Origin: Actinokineospora diospyrosa
Lineage (GTDB): Bacteria; Actinomycetota; Actinomycetes; Mycobacteriales; Pseudonocardiaceae
Direction: 5' to 3'
Length of the DNA stretch: 64,000 bases
Assembly: GCF_024171925.1 (NCBI RefSeq)
Contig: NZ_JAMTCO010000002.1
Span: forward strand, 62,001-126,000
Below the pieces are notes generated by a model. That model saw only the letters and a list, made by a program, of their open reading frames with translations. It ran no database searches and was not told the origin of the DNA. Positions within the stretch are counted from its first letter, which is position 1. Every line of letters starts with the position of its first letter. Of the stretch, positions 32,849-41,400 are shown piece by piece. The position numbers were made by a program, and so were the translations under genes.

Positions 32849-33873
32849 GCGCCGCCATCCTGCGGCTGGGCCCGCTCTCCGTCCGTGTCTACCGCCGCCC
32901 GCTGGTGGTTGGCACCGCCCTGCTGATCGCACTCGCGACCTTGGCCGCCTTCACCCTCACCACGGGCGATTACCCGGCCACGGTCTCCGACGTGCTGCGG
33001 ACCATCTTCGGACAAGGCCCGCCCGGCCTTGAACTGGTCGTCAACCGCTTCCGACTCCCCAGGCTCTTGGTGGCCATCGGTGCGGGCGCCGCTCTAGGCG
33101 CCGCGGGAGCCGTCTTCCAGAGCGTGTCCCGCAACCCTCTAGGCAGCCCCGACGTAATCGGCTTCACCACGGGCTCCGCTACCGGCGCCGTCTTCGCCCT
33201 CTTGGTCTTCCGCGACAGCCAAGCCAGCGTGGCGGTAGGCGCAGTAGTCGGTGGCCTCGCGGCCGCCGTCATCGTCTACCTCTTGGCTTACCGACGAGGC
33301 GTCCAAGGCTTCCGCCTAATCCTCATCGGCATCGGCGTCAGCTCAATCCTCGCTTCGGTCAACAGCTACCTCCTAACCCGAGCATCGTCTCAAGAAGCCC
33401 GCCTCGCCCAGCTCTGGCTCCTCGGCAGCGTCAACGGTCGCACCTGGCAACAGGTGACCCCGTTGTGGATATCCCTCGCGGTCCTCGTACCACTAGTCCT
33501 CTTGGCCGGTCGCCGCATGTCGTTGCTGGAGATGGGTGACGCCACCGCGCAATCCCTGGGAATCTCCCCCGAACGCACCCGCCTCTCTCTAGTCGTCGTC
33601 GGTGTTGCCCTCACCGCTGTCGCCACCGCTGCTGCCGGTCCCATCGGCTTCATCGCCCTTGCAGCGCCCCAGGTGGCATCCCGCCTCACCCGCACAGGCG
33701 GACCAGGCATCCTCCCAGCAACCCTTACCGGCGCCGTCCTGCTCACCGCGGCTGATCTCTTGGGGCAGCGAGCGATCCCGGACTTCCAACTCCCCGTCGG
33801 CCTCGCCACCGGCGCCGTAGGCGGCGTCTACCTGATGTGGCTGCTAGCCGCCCAATGGCGCGCTACGCGATAG
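32845..33873 (+). CDS. FecCD-family iron-siderophore ABC permease, second subunit
   Basis: 342 residues and the same family as its upstream neighbour: NRFRLPRLLVAIGAGAALG, GAVFQSVSRNPLGSPDVIGF and GPIGFIALAAPQVASRLTRT. The two permeases should form a heterodimer in the cytoplasmic membrane. The start GTG overlaps the preceding stop (GTGA). No ATPase gene follows; the next gene is an oxidoreductase after a 140-base gap, so a shared ATPase elsewhere in the genome is needed. The transport operon probably ends here. Confidence 0.93.
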   Translation: MSAAILRLGPLSVRVYRRPLVVGTALLIALATLAAFTLTTGDYPATVSDVLRTIFGQGPPGLELVVNRFRLPRLLVAIGAGAALGAAGAVFQSVSRNPLGSPDVIGFTTGSATGAVFALLVFRDSQASVAVGAVVGGLAAAVIVYLLAYRRGVQGFRLILIGIGVSSILASVNSYLLTRASSQEARLAQLWLLGSVNGRTWQQVTPLWISLAVLVPLVLLAGRRMSLLEMGDATAQSLGISPERTRLSLVVVGVALTAVATAAAGPIGFIALAAPQVASRLTRTGGPGILPATLTGAVLLTAADLLGQRAIPDFQLPVGLATGAVGGVYLMWLLAAQWRATR

Positions 33874-34013
33874 CCACCCGGTAGGCGAACCCCAGTAGCG
33901 GCGTGAGCGACTGTCATCCGGTCGTGGGGGAGGTGTGCCCGGCTGGCGGTTGTCCCTCCAACCCGGTGATCGGTAAGCAAAGAGGACACCGTTGTCGTCG
34001 AGGAAGATTCGCC

Positions 34014-35123
34014 ATGGTTGGGCATGTGGTGGTCATCGGGGCTGGGGTCTATGGGGCAGCTGTTGCGGCAGGCTTGGCTCGACGGGGAGCCCGGGTCACG
34101 GTGGTGGAGGCAGGTGCGCCTGCAGGCGGGACCTCCGGGGCCACCTTCTCTTGGACCAACTCGTGCGGCAAGCAACCGCGCAGCTACCACGACCTGAGCG
34201 TCGCCGGGATGGCCGCGCACCAGCGGTTGGCGGCACAAGCACCGCACTCCGACTGGTACCACGAGGGTGGCAACCTTGAGTGGGCCGCTGACGAGGTAGG
34301 GCAAGAGCGGTTGCGGACGAAGGTGGCGAATGTTCTCGAGTACGGATATGCCGCTCGGTGGCTGACGAGGGCAGAGGTGGTAGCGCTAGAGCCCGACATC
34401 AATCCGGTAGCGCTACCTGAGGATGAGATCGCCTACTTCCCTCGTGAAGGCTGGGTCGAACCGACGCGTCTGATCGGGCACCTGCTGGCGACCGCCCTGT
34501 CCCGGGGTGCCCGGTTGCTACGCGACGACGCCGTGATCGATCTCGACGTGGACGACTCGGCCAAGATCAGGCTCACCTCGGGCAAGCGCCTCACCGCCGA
34601 CGCGGTCGTCAACTGCGCCGGGCCGCACGCCGCGCGGATCGCCGAGCTGGCCGGTCTCGCCCTGCCGATGCGCAACACCCTCGGAGTGCTCATCTACACG
34701 TCCCCGGTCGCCGTCTCCGTGTCGCGGGTCGTGCACGCGCCGCACGTGCACCTGCGCCCTGACGGCGGTGGGCGGCTGTTGTTGCACACCGAAGAGGTTG
34801 ATTCCGCTGCTCGCGTCACCCGGGGCAAGACCAAGGTCGACCAGACCGCCGTCGAGGCCGTGGTCGCTGCTGGGAGAGACCTCTACCCTGGCCTGCGCGA
34901 CGCCACCGTGGAGAGCGTGCGCGTCGGTGAGCGGCCGATCCCTGCTGACGGGCTTCCGGTGTTGGGGCGGGTTGCTGAGCTGCCTGCGTTCCATTTCGCG
35001 GTGTCGCACAGTGGTGCGACGCTCAGTGTTCACGCGGGTGATCTGGTTGCGGCTGAGGCGTTGGGGGAGGGCCAGGATGACGTGCTCGGGCCGTTTCGCT
35101 ATGAGCGGTTCGCGCGAACGTAG
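34014..35123 (+). CDS. FAD-dependent oxidoreductase, DadA/glycine oxidase-like
   Basis: 369 residues. An N-terminal Rossmann motif (VVVIGAGVYGAAVAAGL, then VVEAG at the end of the second strand) binds FAD. The middle has NCAGPHAARIAELAG and the C-terminus VGERPIPADGLPVLG and FAVSHSGATLS, as in D-amino-acid dehydrogenases and glycine or sarcosine oxidases. The substrate is unknown. The ATG at 34014 has an AGGA site 9 bases upstream; a GTG at 33903 would extend it without a clear ribosome site or family homology. The 140-base gap after the permease suggests its own promoter. Whether it belongs to the siderophore locus, which makes several D-residues, is undecided. Confidence 0.82.
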   Translation: MVGHVVVIGAGVYGAAVAAGLARRGARVTVVEAGAPAGGTSGATFSWTNSCGKQPRSYHDLSVAGMAAHQRLAAQAPHSDWYHEGGNLEWAADEVGQERLRTKVANVLEYGYAARWLTRAEVVALEPDINPVALPEDEIAYFPREGWVEPTRLIGHLLATALSRGARLLRDDAVIDLDVDDSAKIRLTSGKRLTADAVVNCAGPHAARIAELAGLALPMRNTLGVLIYTSPVAVSVSRVVHAPHVHLRPDGGGRLLLHTEEVDSAARVTRGKTKVDQTAVEAVVAAGRDLYPGLRDATVESVRVGERPIPADGLPVLGRVAELPAFHFAVSHSGATLSVHAGDLVAAEALGEGQDDVLGPFRYERFART

Positions 35124-35602
35124 GGGCGGCTCGGGCGGTGGGCGTGGGTCGGCTCGCCTTCGGTATGCACCTGGGTGGAGCGGTGCGGTGGGGGTCCACG
35201 GGTGCTGGGAGTGTGGTGGGCTTGATGGGGCGGGTCTGCGGGTGGTTGGGGGTGCGGTGGGCTCAGTAGGGCGGGTCCGTGCCGGGGTTGGGAGTGCGGT
35301 TGGCTCGATGGCGCCGAGCATCGACAGGGTCTGCGGTGGTTGCTAGTGCGGTTGGCTCGATGGGGCGAACTTGTTTTGCGTGGGGCCCCTACAACACCCG
35401 TGGCAGAACCGCACAGCAGGGGCCGAAAAGACTGGCCCTGCCGCGAGGAAACGCTACGGGTGTTGTCCCCCCACGCAAAACAAGTCCGCCCCATCGAGCA
35501 AGAACAGGGGTGGGGTTGGTGGGGTTGGTGGGGGGTGAGGGTGGGGCAGAGTCGAGCTCATGGAGCAGAGGCCGGTGAGCATGGATTTGTCGGCGCATGA
35601 CG
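35124..35602. other. Intergenic region with G-rich degenerate repeats and a palindromic element
   Basis: There is no convincing gene here. Bases ~35190-35354 on the + strand are very G-rich and contain 3-4 loose copies of a unit that begins GGTGGGCT or GGTTGGCTCGATGG. The palindromic element at 35355-35499 follows directly. The downstream amidase gene points toward this region, so it lies between two convergent genes. Confidence 0.7.
35355..35499 (+). repeat. MITE-like palindromic element, copy 1
   Basis: A 145-base element with imperfect ~48-base terminal inverted arms: the left arm begins GCTCGATGGGGCGAACTTG and the right arm, read on the other strand, begins GCTCGATGGGGCGGACTTG. Both arms continue through TTTTGCGTGGGG to ACAACACCCGT. 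A ~48-base core with CAGCAGGGGCCGAAAAG lies between. A second copy lies inverted at 55706-55849. It encodes nothing convincing. I see no clear target-site duplication. Confidence 0.85.
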
Positions 35603-37141
35603 TTATGGCTGTTGTTCTCCTGCGCGAGACAGGCCCGCTCCGGCGAGCTGGGGTGGGGTTGTGATGGTCTCGTGGTGGATGGCGATGAGGTCAGGCGGGT
35701 TGTGGGCGGGGCGTGAGGCGGGTTCGGACCAACTGGGCCACGGGCGGGCCTGTTCGATCGCCGCGCCTACTTGGAAGGCGGTCACGTCGTCGTAGGGGCG
35801 GGTGGCGATCTGGACGCTTGTGGGCAGCCCGGAGCCGGCGCATTGGCCCGATGGCACTACTAGGACCGGGCATCGGCTGTATACGTTGAACAGGCCTGTC
35901 ATCACGCCGTCGTGGTCGGTGTGGTGGGTGCCGTTGACTTCGATCGTTCGTTCCCAGGGGCGGTTCGCTGCGGGTACCTCGTGGAACGCGAGTGTTGGGC
36001 AGAGGAACGCGTCGTACTGCTCGAACAGTGGGCCGAAGTGGTGGTACCACGTCCAGGCGGCCAGTTCGTGCAGCCTGCGCAGCTCGTCGGGGTCGACCTC
36101 CAGCGCGCACTGGGCGTAGTACCCGGTGTAGTCGCTTACTTCGTCCGGGTGCTCGCGCAGTGCCCGGACGAAGTCCTCCGCGTACAGGCGGTCGGTGTAG
36201 CGCGAGGCTGCCCGGGTGATGTCGCCCGCCCAGGGCACCTCGACCTCTTCGACCCGCGCTCCCGCGTCGGCCAGTGCCCGCAGCGTCGCCAGCGTTTCCC
36301 GCCGGACGTCGGCCGTGACGGGGAAGCACCCCAGGTCCAGTGAGAAGGCGATTCGCAGCCCCCGCACGTCGGCGAGCCGCTGCGGGATGGTCACCCGGCC
36401 GGGCAGTGACGTGTGGTCGAGCGGGTGCGGGCCCGAGGTGACGTTCTGCAGCAGCGCGGCGTCGGCGACGGTCCTGGTCATCGGGCCGATGTGGGTGAAG
36501 AAGTCGTAGCTCACCCCCGGGTGCAGCGGGTTGCGCCCGTACGGCGGCTTGAACCCCACCACGCCGCACATCGCGCTCGGCACCCGCAGCGAACCCAGGC
36601 AGTCGGTGCCCATCGCGACCGTCGTCGTTCCCGCCACGACCGCCACCGCCGAACCGGAGGACGAGCCGCCGGAGGAGTAGGTCGGGTCCCACGGGTTGGG
36701 CGTCAGCCCGTGCGCCCGGGAGTCGCACGTCCACGCCCAGCCCAACTCCGGCATCGTCGTGCGCGCGTGCAGTGCCGCGCCCGCCGCGAGCAACCGCGCC
36801 ATGGTGGGGCTGGTGTGCTCGTCCACGGCCCCGGTCAACCACAGGCACCCGTCGCTGGACACGGTGCCCTCGACCGCGGAGTCGGTGTCCGACTTGGCCA
36901 CCAGCGGCAACCCGTCCAACGGCCGCGCCGGGTCACCGCCCGCCTGGTACCGGGCCTCCGCCGCGCGGGCGGTGACCCTGGCCCGCTCGTGGTAGGTGGT
37001 GGCGAAGGCGTTGAGCCGCGGCTCGAGCCGCTCCGCCCGGGCGATCAGCGCGTCCAGCAGCTCGACCGGGGACAGCTGCCGCCGCTGGAACAGCGCGAGC
37101 ACCTCGGTGGCGGGTTTGTGGCAGAGATCGGCACCGTCCAT
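35603..37141 (-). CDS. Amidase signature family hydrolase
   Basis: 512 residues with the amidase-signature Ser-cisSer-Lys triad: Lys83 in LPLVAKSD, the Gly/Ser-rich loop GGSSSGS (Ser160-162) and the nucleophile Ser184 in GTDCLGSLRVPS. It should hydrolyse a carboxamide in the cytoplasm; the substrate cannot be predicted. The ATG at 37141 has an ideal GGAGGGA site 5 bases upstream, so the longer reading to 37276 is rejected. No signal peptide is seen. The gene stands alone between the repeat region and the two small secreted proteins. Confidence 0.92.
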   Translation of the reverse strand: MDGADLCHKPATEVLALFQRRQLSPVELLDALIARAERLEPRLNAFATTYHERARVTARAAEARYQAGGDPARPLDGLPLVAKSDTDSAVEGTVSSDGCLWLTGAVDEHTSPTMARLLAAGAALHARTTMPELGWAWTCDSRAHGLTPNPWDPTYSSGGSSSGSAVAVVAGTTTVAMGTDCLGSLRVPSAMCGVVGFKPPYGRNPLHPGVSYDFFTHIGPMTRTVADAALLQNVTSGPHPLDHTSLPGRVTIPQRLADVRGLRIAFSLDLGCFPVTADVRRETLATLRALADAGARVEEVEVPWAGDITRAASRYTDRLYAEDFVRALREHPDEVSDYTGYYAQCALEVDPDELRRLHELAAWTWYHHFGPLFEQYDAFLCPTLAFHEVPAANRPWERTIEVNGTHHTDHDGVMTGLFNVYSRCPVLVVPSGQCAGSGLPTSVQIATRPYDDVTAFQVGAAIEQARPWPSWSEPASRPAHNPPDLIAIHHETITTPPQLAGAGLSRAGEQQP

Positions 37142-37327
37142 GCTCGTCCCTCCGGGGGCGCGGGTGAACCCCCACCATCCGGTCCACCGCCCCGCCCCGG
37201 GGGCCGATTCGCCCAGGACTCCCCGAACGGAGCAGCCCATCCCGCCGGGCCTGCAACGTCCGAAGTGGACGCCCACCCGGCGGGTACCGGACGGGCGCCC
37301 CGCTGGATCACTGTCCGGTGTGGATGG

Positions 37328-37597
37328 TCAGCGGATGTCCATCAGGAAGATGAAGTACCACCCCGGCCCCCGGTTCCCGTACCCCGGGTCGGAGGCGTGG
37401 TAGGAGCAGTCGTAGCTGTAGTAGACCGGTGGGGACCACCACAGGTCGGACGTCGCGTCGCACTCCGCTTGGGTCGTCCAGGGCCCTTCGAAGCCGGACG
37501 CCCAGTCCCCGCTGGTGGTGGCGGTGGCAGTGGCCGCCCCGCTCACCAAGGCGGCTGCCGTCAGCACGACGGCGGCGAGTGCTGGGGTTCTCCTCAC
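37328..37597 (-). CDS. Small secreted protein, paralogue 1 (GPGWYF...DIR tail)
   Basis: An 89-residue protein with a clear Sec signal peptide (MRRTPALAAVVLTAAALVSGAA, likely cut after ATATA). The mature part is short and rich in Trp and Tyr, with two cysteines (QAEC and YDC) that could form one disulphide, and ends in GPGWYFIFLMDIR. The next gene encodes a paralogue with the same Cys spacing and tail, so this is a tandem duplication. GTG start with an AGGGAG ribosome site. I do not recognise the family; a secreted peptide or a small cell-wall protein would fit. Confidence 0.8.
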   Translation of the reverse strand: MRRTPALAAVVLTAAALVSGAATATATTSGDWASGFEGPWTTQAECDATSDLWWSPPVYYSYDCSYHASDPGYGNRGPGWYFIFLMDIR

Positions 37598-37634
37598 TAG
37601 ATCTCCCTTTCTCCGTGTGGTGGCCCGGGTTGGA

Positions 37635-37895
37635 TCAGCGGATGTCCTGGCGGTACCAGAAGTACCAGCCGGGGCCCCGGTTGAACGGACCCGGATCAGC
37701 GGTGTAGTAGCGGCAGTCGTAGCTGTAGAAATAGGGCGGATCCCACGCCGCGTCGGACCACGCGTCGCAAGTCACCTGGTCGGCTACCGGCCCGGTGTAG
37801 CCATAGCCCCAGATCCCCGCGCTGGCGTTGCTCGCCCCGCTGACCATGGCGGCCGCTGTCAACACTGCGGCCGCGAGTGCTGCTGTTTTCCTCAT
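37635..37895 (-). CDS. Small secreted protein, paralogue 2
   Basis: 86 residues with a signal peptide (MRKTAALAAAVLTAAAMVSGAS, cut near ASA). The mature chain again has VTC and YDC cysteines, a PPYFYSYDC block that matches PPVYYSYDC of the neighbour, and the tail GPGWYFWYRQDIR. ATG start with a GGGGAG site. Probably co-transcribed with its paralogue, 37 bases downstream. The function is unknown. Confidence 0.8.
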   Translation of the reverse strand: MRKTAALAAAVLTAAAMVSGASNASAGIWGYGYTGPVADQVTCDAWSDAAWDPPYFYSYDCRYYTADPGPFNRGPGWYFWYRQDIR

Positions 37896-38069
37896 CGACT
37901 CCCCTTTCGCAACTCGATGAGCGAACGATCACACGCCGTCAGTGGCCACAGGAATGCCTGTCACCCCGCTGTACCAACCGTTCCCCACCCGTCGCGGCCC
38001 ACTCGGCGGCGACCCGTCGGGCGTCCGGCGCACCCCGCCGCGATCCTCTGTGGAGACCGCGCGGCGCGA

Positions 38070-38756
38070 CTAGGCCGATCGCCCGGGGACCGCGCCTGGC
38101 GAGCGCACCAACGCCGGTTGCGCCACTCGTCCGCGGATGATCCATTCGGCGGCCACCGAGTTGAGCACCCACGCGACGCCGAGCAGCAGGGCCCGCGGCA
38201 GTGGACCCGGCTGGCCGAACGCGACGACCCACGGGATGGTGACCACCGCCTGGGTGCCCGCCGCGATCCCGATCGCGTAGCCGCGGATCATCCAGGCCCG
38301 GTGCCCCGCGAAGTCGCGGCGGCGGATGGCCAGGAAGCCGAGGACGAGGGCGACGGTCATGGCTGTGCCGAAGACGAGCCGCAAGACCGTCACCAGCGGT
38401 GCGTCGAAGGGTGGGTGCGGGTAGGTGATGGCCATGTAGAGGCCGGAGAGCGACGCGATCAGTCCACAAGGGAGTACCAACCGGCCGGATCGCCGGTGCC
38501 AGGCGAAGCGGCGGAGCGCGGGGGAGAACTGCAACGCGCCCGCGAGGCAGAACACGGTGGCACCGACGATGTGCAGGACGATCGGGATCGGCGCGGCGGC
38601 GAACCGGGCGCCTTCCTGGGTGACCGGACCGGTCAGTCGCGTGAGCCGGACGGCACCCGCGATGACGGGCACGGCACTAAGCAGCAGCAGCGCGGCGGGG
38701 ACGCGGATGTGTTTGAGCACGGGGAAAATGGTCCGCTGTGCGCGCGCCCGGCACAT
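38070..38756 (-). CDS. DUF2306-type membrane protein
   Basis: 228 residues with about six hydrophobic helices. The family-like pattern includes GALQFSPALRRFAWHRRSGRL, an HxxxG region for possible haem or metal ligation, and FAGHRAWMIRGYAIG. DUF2306 proteins are integral membrane proteins of unknown role. The start is uncertain: the ATG at 38756 gives a charged N-terminus, while a GTG near VLKHIRVPAALLLL would begin right before the first helix. It lies between the small secreted proteins and the two-component system on the same strand. Confidence 0.75.
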   Translation of the reverse strand: MCRARAQRTIFPVLKHIRVPAALLLLSAVPVIAGAVRLTRLTGPVTQEGARFAAAPIPIVLHIVGATVFCLAGALQFSPALRRFAWHRRSGRLVLPCGLIASLSGLYMAITYPHPPFDAPLVTVLRLVFGTAMTVALVLGFLAIRRRDFAGHRAWMIRGYAIGIAAGTQAVVTIPWVVAFGQPGPLPRALLLGVAWVLNSVAAEWIIRGRVAQPALVRSPGAVPGRSA

Positions 38757-38791
38757 CAGGACCAGGTACGGCCCCGACGTCGTACTTTCGG

Positions 38792-39427
38792 CTACCGGAC
38801 CCGCCCGGTCTCGTAGGCCCAGATCACGATCTCGACCCGGTTGCGGGCGCCGAGCTTGGTCATCAGGCTGGCGATGTGCGACTTCACCGTGCTCAGCGTG
38901 ATGTGGAACTCGCCAGCCACCTCGTTGTTCGTCCGCCCGCGCGCCACCGCCAGCAAGATCTGCTCCTCCCGCTCGGTCAGCGGGTCGACCAGCCGCGCCC
39001 CGGCGGACGGCGCCCCGGCGGCGAACGCGGTGAGCAGCCGGGCGGTGACGTTCGGCGCGATCAAGGCGTCACCCCGCGCGGCCGCGTGCACGGCTTGGGC
39101 GAGCAAGTCGGCGCCCGCGTTCTTCAGCAGGAAACCGCGCGCCCCGGCCCGCAGCGCCGCGTAGACGTACTCATCGAGGTCGAACGTGGTGATGACCACC
39201 ACCGCGACCTCCTCGGCCAACACCCGGGTCGCCTCGATCCCGTCGAGCCCCGGCATCCGGATGTCCATCAGGCACACATCGGGCCGCAGCTCCCGCACCA
39301 CCCCGATCGCCTCGAGCCCATCACCCGCCTCGCCGACGACCTCGATCCCCGGCTGCGCCCCCAAGAGCATCGCCAACCCGGTCCGCACGATCTCCTGATC
39401 GTCGGCCACGACCACGCGGACGCTCAC
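38792..39427 (-). CDS. LuxR/NarL-family response regulator
   Basis: 211 residues. A receiver domain ~1-120 has the acidic pair Asp9-Asp10, the phospho-acceptor Asp55 in CLMDIRMPG and Lys in FLLKNAG; a LuxR-type helix-turn-helix follows (LTEREEQILLAVARGRTNNEVA, then TLSTVKSHIASLMTKLGARNRVE). The sensor kinase gene lies upstream on the same strand, ~160 bases away. I chose the GTG at 39427 because the receiver begins there (MSVRVVVADDQE) behind GAAGGTGG; the reading can be extended to 39487. The target genes are unknown; the DUF2306 gene is adjacent. Confidence 0.92.
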   Translation of the reverse strand: MSVRVVVADDQEIVRTGLAMLLGAQPGIEVVGEAGDGLEAIGVVRELRPDVCLMDIRMPGLDGIEATRVLAEEVAVVVITTFDLDEYVYAALRAGARGFLLKNAGADLLAQAVHAAARGDALIAPNVTARLLTAFAAGAPSAGARLVDPLTEREEQILLAVARGRTNNEVAGEFHITLSTVKSHIASLMTKLGARNRVEIVIWAYETGRVR

Positions 39428-39589
39428 CACGCCACCTTCGCCTGGACTGCGGTCCATAGACGGTTGCCCCGCAGCCGTGCTGTGCACGCACGGATGTTCA
39501 TCGCGCCACCATAGATGCCACCGCTGCCGCCCTGTCGCTCTTGGCCGCTAGGTCCGGCGTGCACGTACCACCGGTGACTACGTGAATGT

Positions 39590-40696
39590 TCATCGGGCCG
39601 CCTTGGGAAGTGCTGCGGCGACTGTCCATCCGCGACCGTCTTCCGGTCCGGCTGTGCACGTGCCGCCCAGCAGGGCCGCGCGTTCGATCATCCCGGTCAC
39701 CCCGAACCCCGGCGGGCGCGCCACCGCGGTCTCCCCGTCGTCGATCACCCACAGCCACACCGTGGTCGCGTCCACCACCGCCCGCACCCGGACCCGGGTC
39801 GCGTTCTTCGCGTGCCGCCGTGCGTTGGTGATCGCCTCCTGGGCGATCCGGTACACCGCAGCCCCCACCGCTGACGGGAGGCCGGAGGTGTCCCCGACGA
39901 CCTCGACCGCGATCGCCGGGTGGCCGTTGGACGCCAACTGGTCCAGGTCGTCGAGCCGGTGGCCCGGTGCCCGCTCCGCCTGTTCGTCGGCGCGCAGGAC
40001 CCGCACCATGCCCCGCATCTCCTCCAGCGCCTTCCCCGCCTCGGCGTCGATCACGCGCAACGCCGCCACCGCTGCCCCCGGGTCGGTCGCGGCCAGCGCG
40101 ATGCCCGCCTGGGCGCGGATCGCCATCGCCGAGACGTGGTGGGCGACGGTGTCGTGCAGGTCTCGGGCCAGCCGTTCCCGTTCGAGGAGTTTGACCTGGT
40201 CCAGCTCCCTGGTCCGGTACCGCGCCCGGTACCGCACGGCCGCCCCCAGCGCCATCGCCGCCGCCAGCACGACGGTGCCCGCGAGGGCGTCGGTCGGTCG
40301 CTGGTGCCCCATCAGCACCGCGAGCCCCACCTGCCCCACCATCACCGCGGACCCGAGCGCCGCCTCCCGGCCCGACCCCCACCGGAACAGCGAGAACGGC
40401 AGCACCAGCAGGTAGACCTGCACGTGCAGGTCCGGGAAGTCCCGACCCACGACCACCGACGCGACCGCGCAGGTGCCGAACGCGATGACCACGGTCAGCA
40501 GCGGGGCGTCGCGCCGCCACCACAGCACCTGCGCGAGCGCGACCGCCAGCACGGTCGAGAGCGGCCCCGCCCGGGTGACCCCCTCCACCAGGGCGATCGG
40601 GATCAGCGCCCCGATGAACACCCGGTCCCACCACGTCAGCGGCGGTACCGGGGTGGGGCGCGGTTCCCGCCACAGCGAGCCGAGGATGTCGAGCAC
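39590..40696 (-). CDS. Sensor histidine kinase (HisKA_3, NarL partner type)
   Basis: 368 residues. Four to five membrane helices in the first ~155 residues form a membrane sensor with no large extracytoplasmic domain. The dimerisation block has the phospho-acceptor His181 in ERERLARDLHDTVAHH. The ATPase domain has the N-box RIAQEAITNARRHA and a G-box (DDGETAV, then GFGVTGMIERA). It should phosphorylate the response regulator encoded next. Kinases of this type often sense cell-envelope stress or small molecules; the signal here is unknown. Confidence 0.92.
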   Translation of the reverse strand: MLDILGSLWREPRPTPVPPLTWWDRVFIGALIPIALVEGVTRAGPLSTVLAVALAQVLWWRRDAPLLTVVIAFGTCAVASVVVGRDFPDLHVQVYLLVLPFSLFRWGSGREAALGSAVMVGQVGLAVLMGHQRPTDALAGTVVLAAAMALGAAVRYRARYRTRELDQVKLLERERLARDLHDTVAHHVSAMAIRAQAGIALAATDPGAAVAALRVIDAEAGKALEEMRGMVRVLRADEQAERAPGHRLDDLDQLASNGHPAIAVEVVGDTSGLPSAVGAAVYRIAQEAITNARRHAKNATRVRVRAVVDATTVWLWVIDDGETAVARPPGFGVTGMIERAALLGGTCTAGPEDGRGWTVAAALPKAAR

Positions 40697-40730
40697 GCGC
40701 CCAGTGTACGAGCCGCCTGACCTGCGCGGA

Positions 40731-41291
40731 TCAGCCGAAAGTACAGCTCAGGTAGACCACCAGCGGCACCCTGCCGGACGAGCTGAACGAGCCGACGGCC
40801 GACCAGCCCGCCGCGTCGTAGAGCCTGCGCGCCGGGGCCTCGGCGTGGGTGCACAGCCAGGCCCGCGGGTACCCGGCGACGAACTCGGTCAGCAGGTCGC
40901 GGCCCAGCCCGCGCCCCTGGTGCGCCGGGTCGACCATGAACTCGACGACCTCCAGCGCGGGCGGACCCAACAGCGGGTGCAGCGCGGCGTCGACCCCGGC
41001 GAAGATCCGCTCGTACAGCGGGGTCCCCGCTCGGCCGGACGCCGCGGGCCAGCCGTGGATGGACCCGACGACCACGCCGTCCAGCGTGGCGAGGACGCCG
41101 TGCGCGCCCGGCTCACCGAGGTGCTCGGCGAACCGCTCCGGCTGCTTGGCCAACTGCTCCTCGTCCTCGGACCACGGCGGTTCGACGAAGCACCGCCGGT
41201 AGACCGCCTGCAACTGCTCCTCGACACCGCGCATCCCCTCGGCGTCGACCCTGGTCAGTCGGTAGTTCCCCACCACGTCAACGTATCCCAC
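40731..41291 (-). CDS. GNAT-family N-acetyltransferase
   Basis: About 186 residues. The acetyl-CoA-binding motif A is seen as VEFMVDPAHQGRGLGRDLL, followed by WLCTHAEAPARRLYDAAGW, as in GNAT enzymes that acetylate small molecules or protein N-termini. The substrate is unknown. The start is uncertain: GTG at 41291 (MGYVDVVGNYRL) or GTG at 41276/41273; no strong ribosome site separates them. The much longer reading to 42041 runs antisense through the MFS gene and is rejected. Confidence 0.85.
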   Translation of the reverse strand: MGYVDVVGNYRLTRVDAEGMRGVEEQLQAVYRRCFVEPPWSEDEEQLAKQPERFAEHLGEPGAHGVLATLDGVVVGSIHGWPAASGRAGTPLYERIFAGVDAALHPLLGPPALEVVEFMVDPAHQGRGLGRDLLTEFVAGYPRAWLCTHAEAPARRLYDAAGWSAVGSFSSSGRVPLVVYLSCTFG

Positions 41292-41400
41292 GCCGGTGCG
41301 GCGGCGAGGACCTTGGCGGGCCCACCTCGTCGACCGGGGCAAAACACCATCGGCAAACACGGGGTATCCCGTCGCGCCGCGGGTCTGCTGGGATGGGCGG

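Noticed and set aside
35279-35578. Short open frames in the G-rich spacer
   Set aside because: They run through the palindromic element and the loose repeats, with no ribosome site and low-complexity products.
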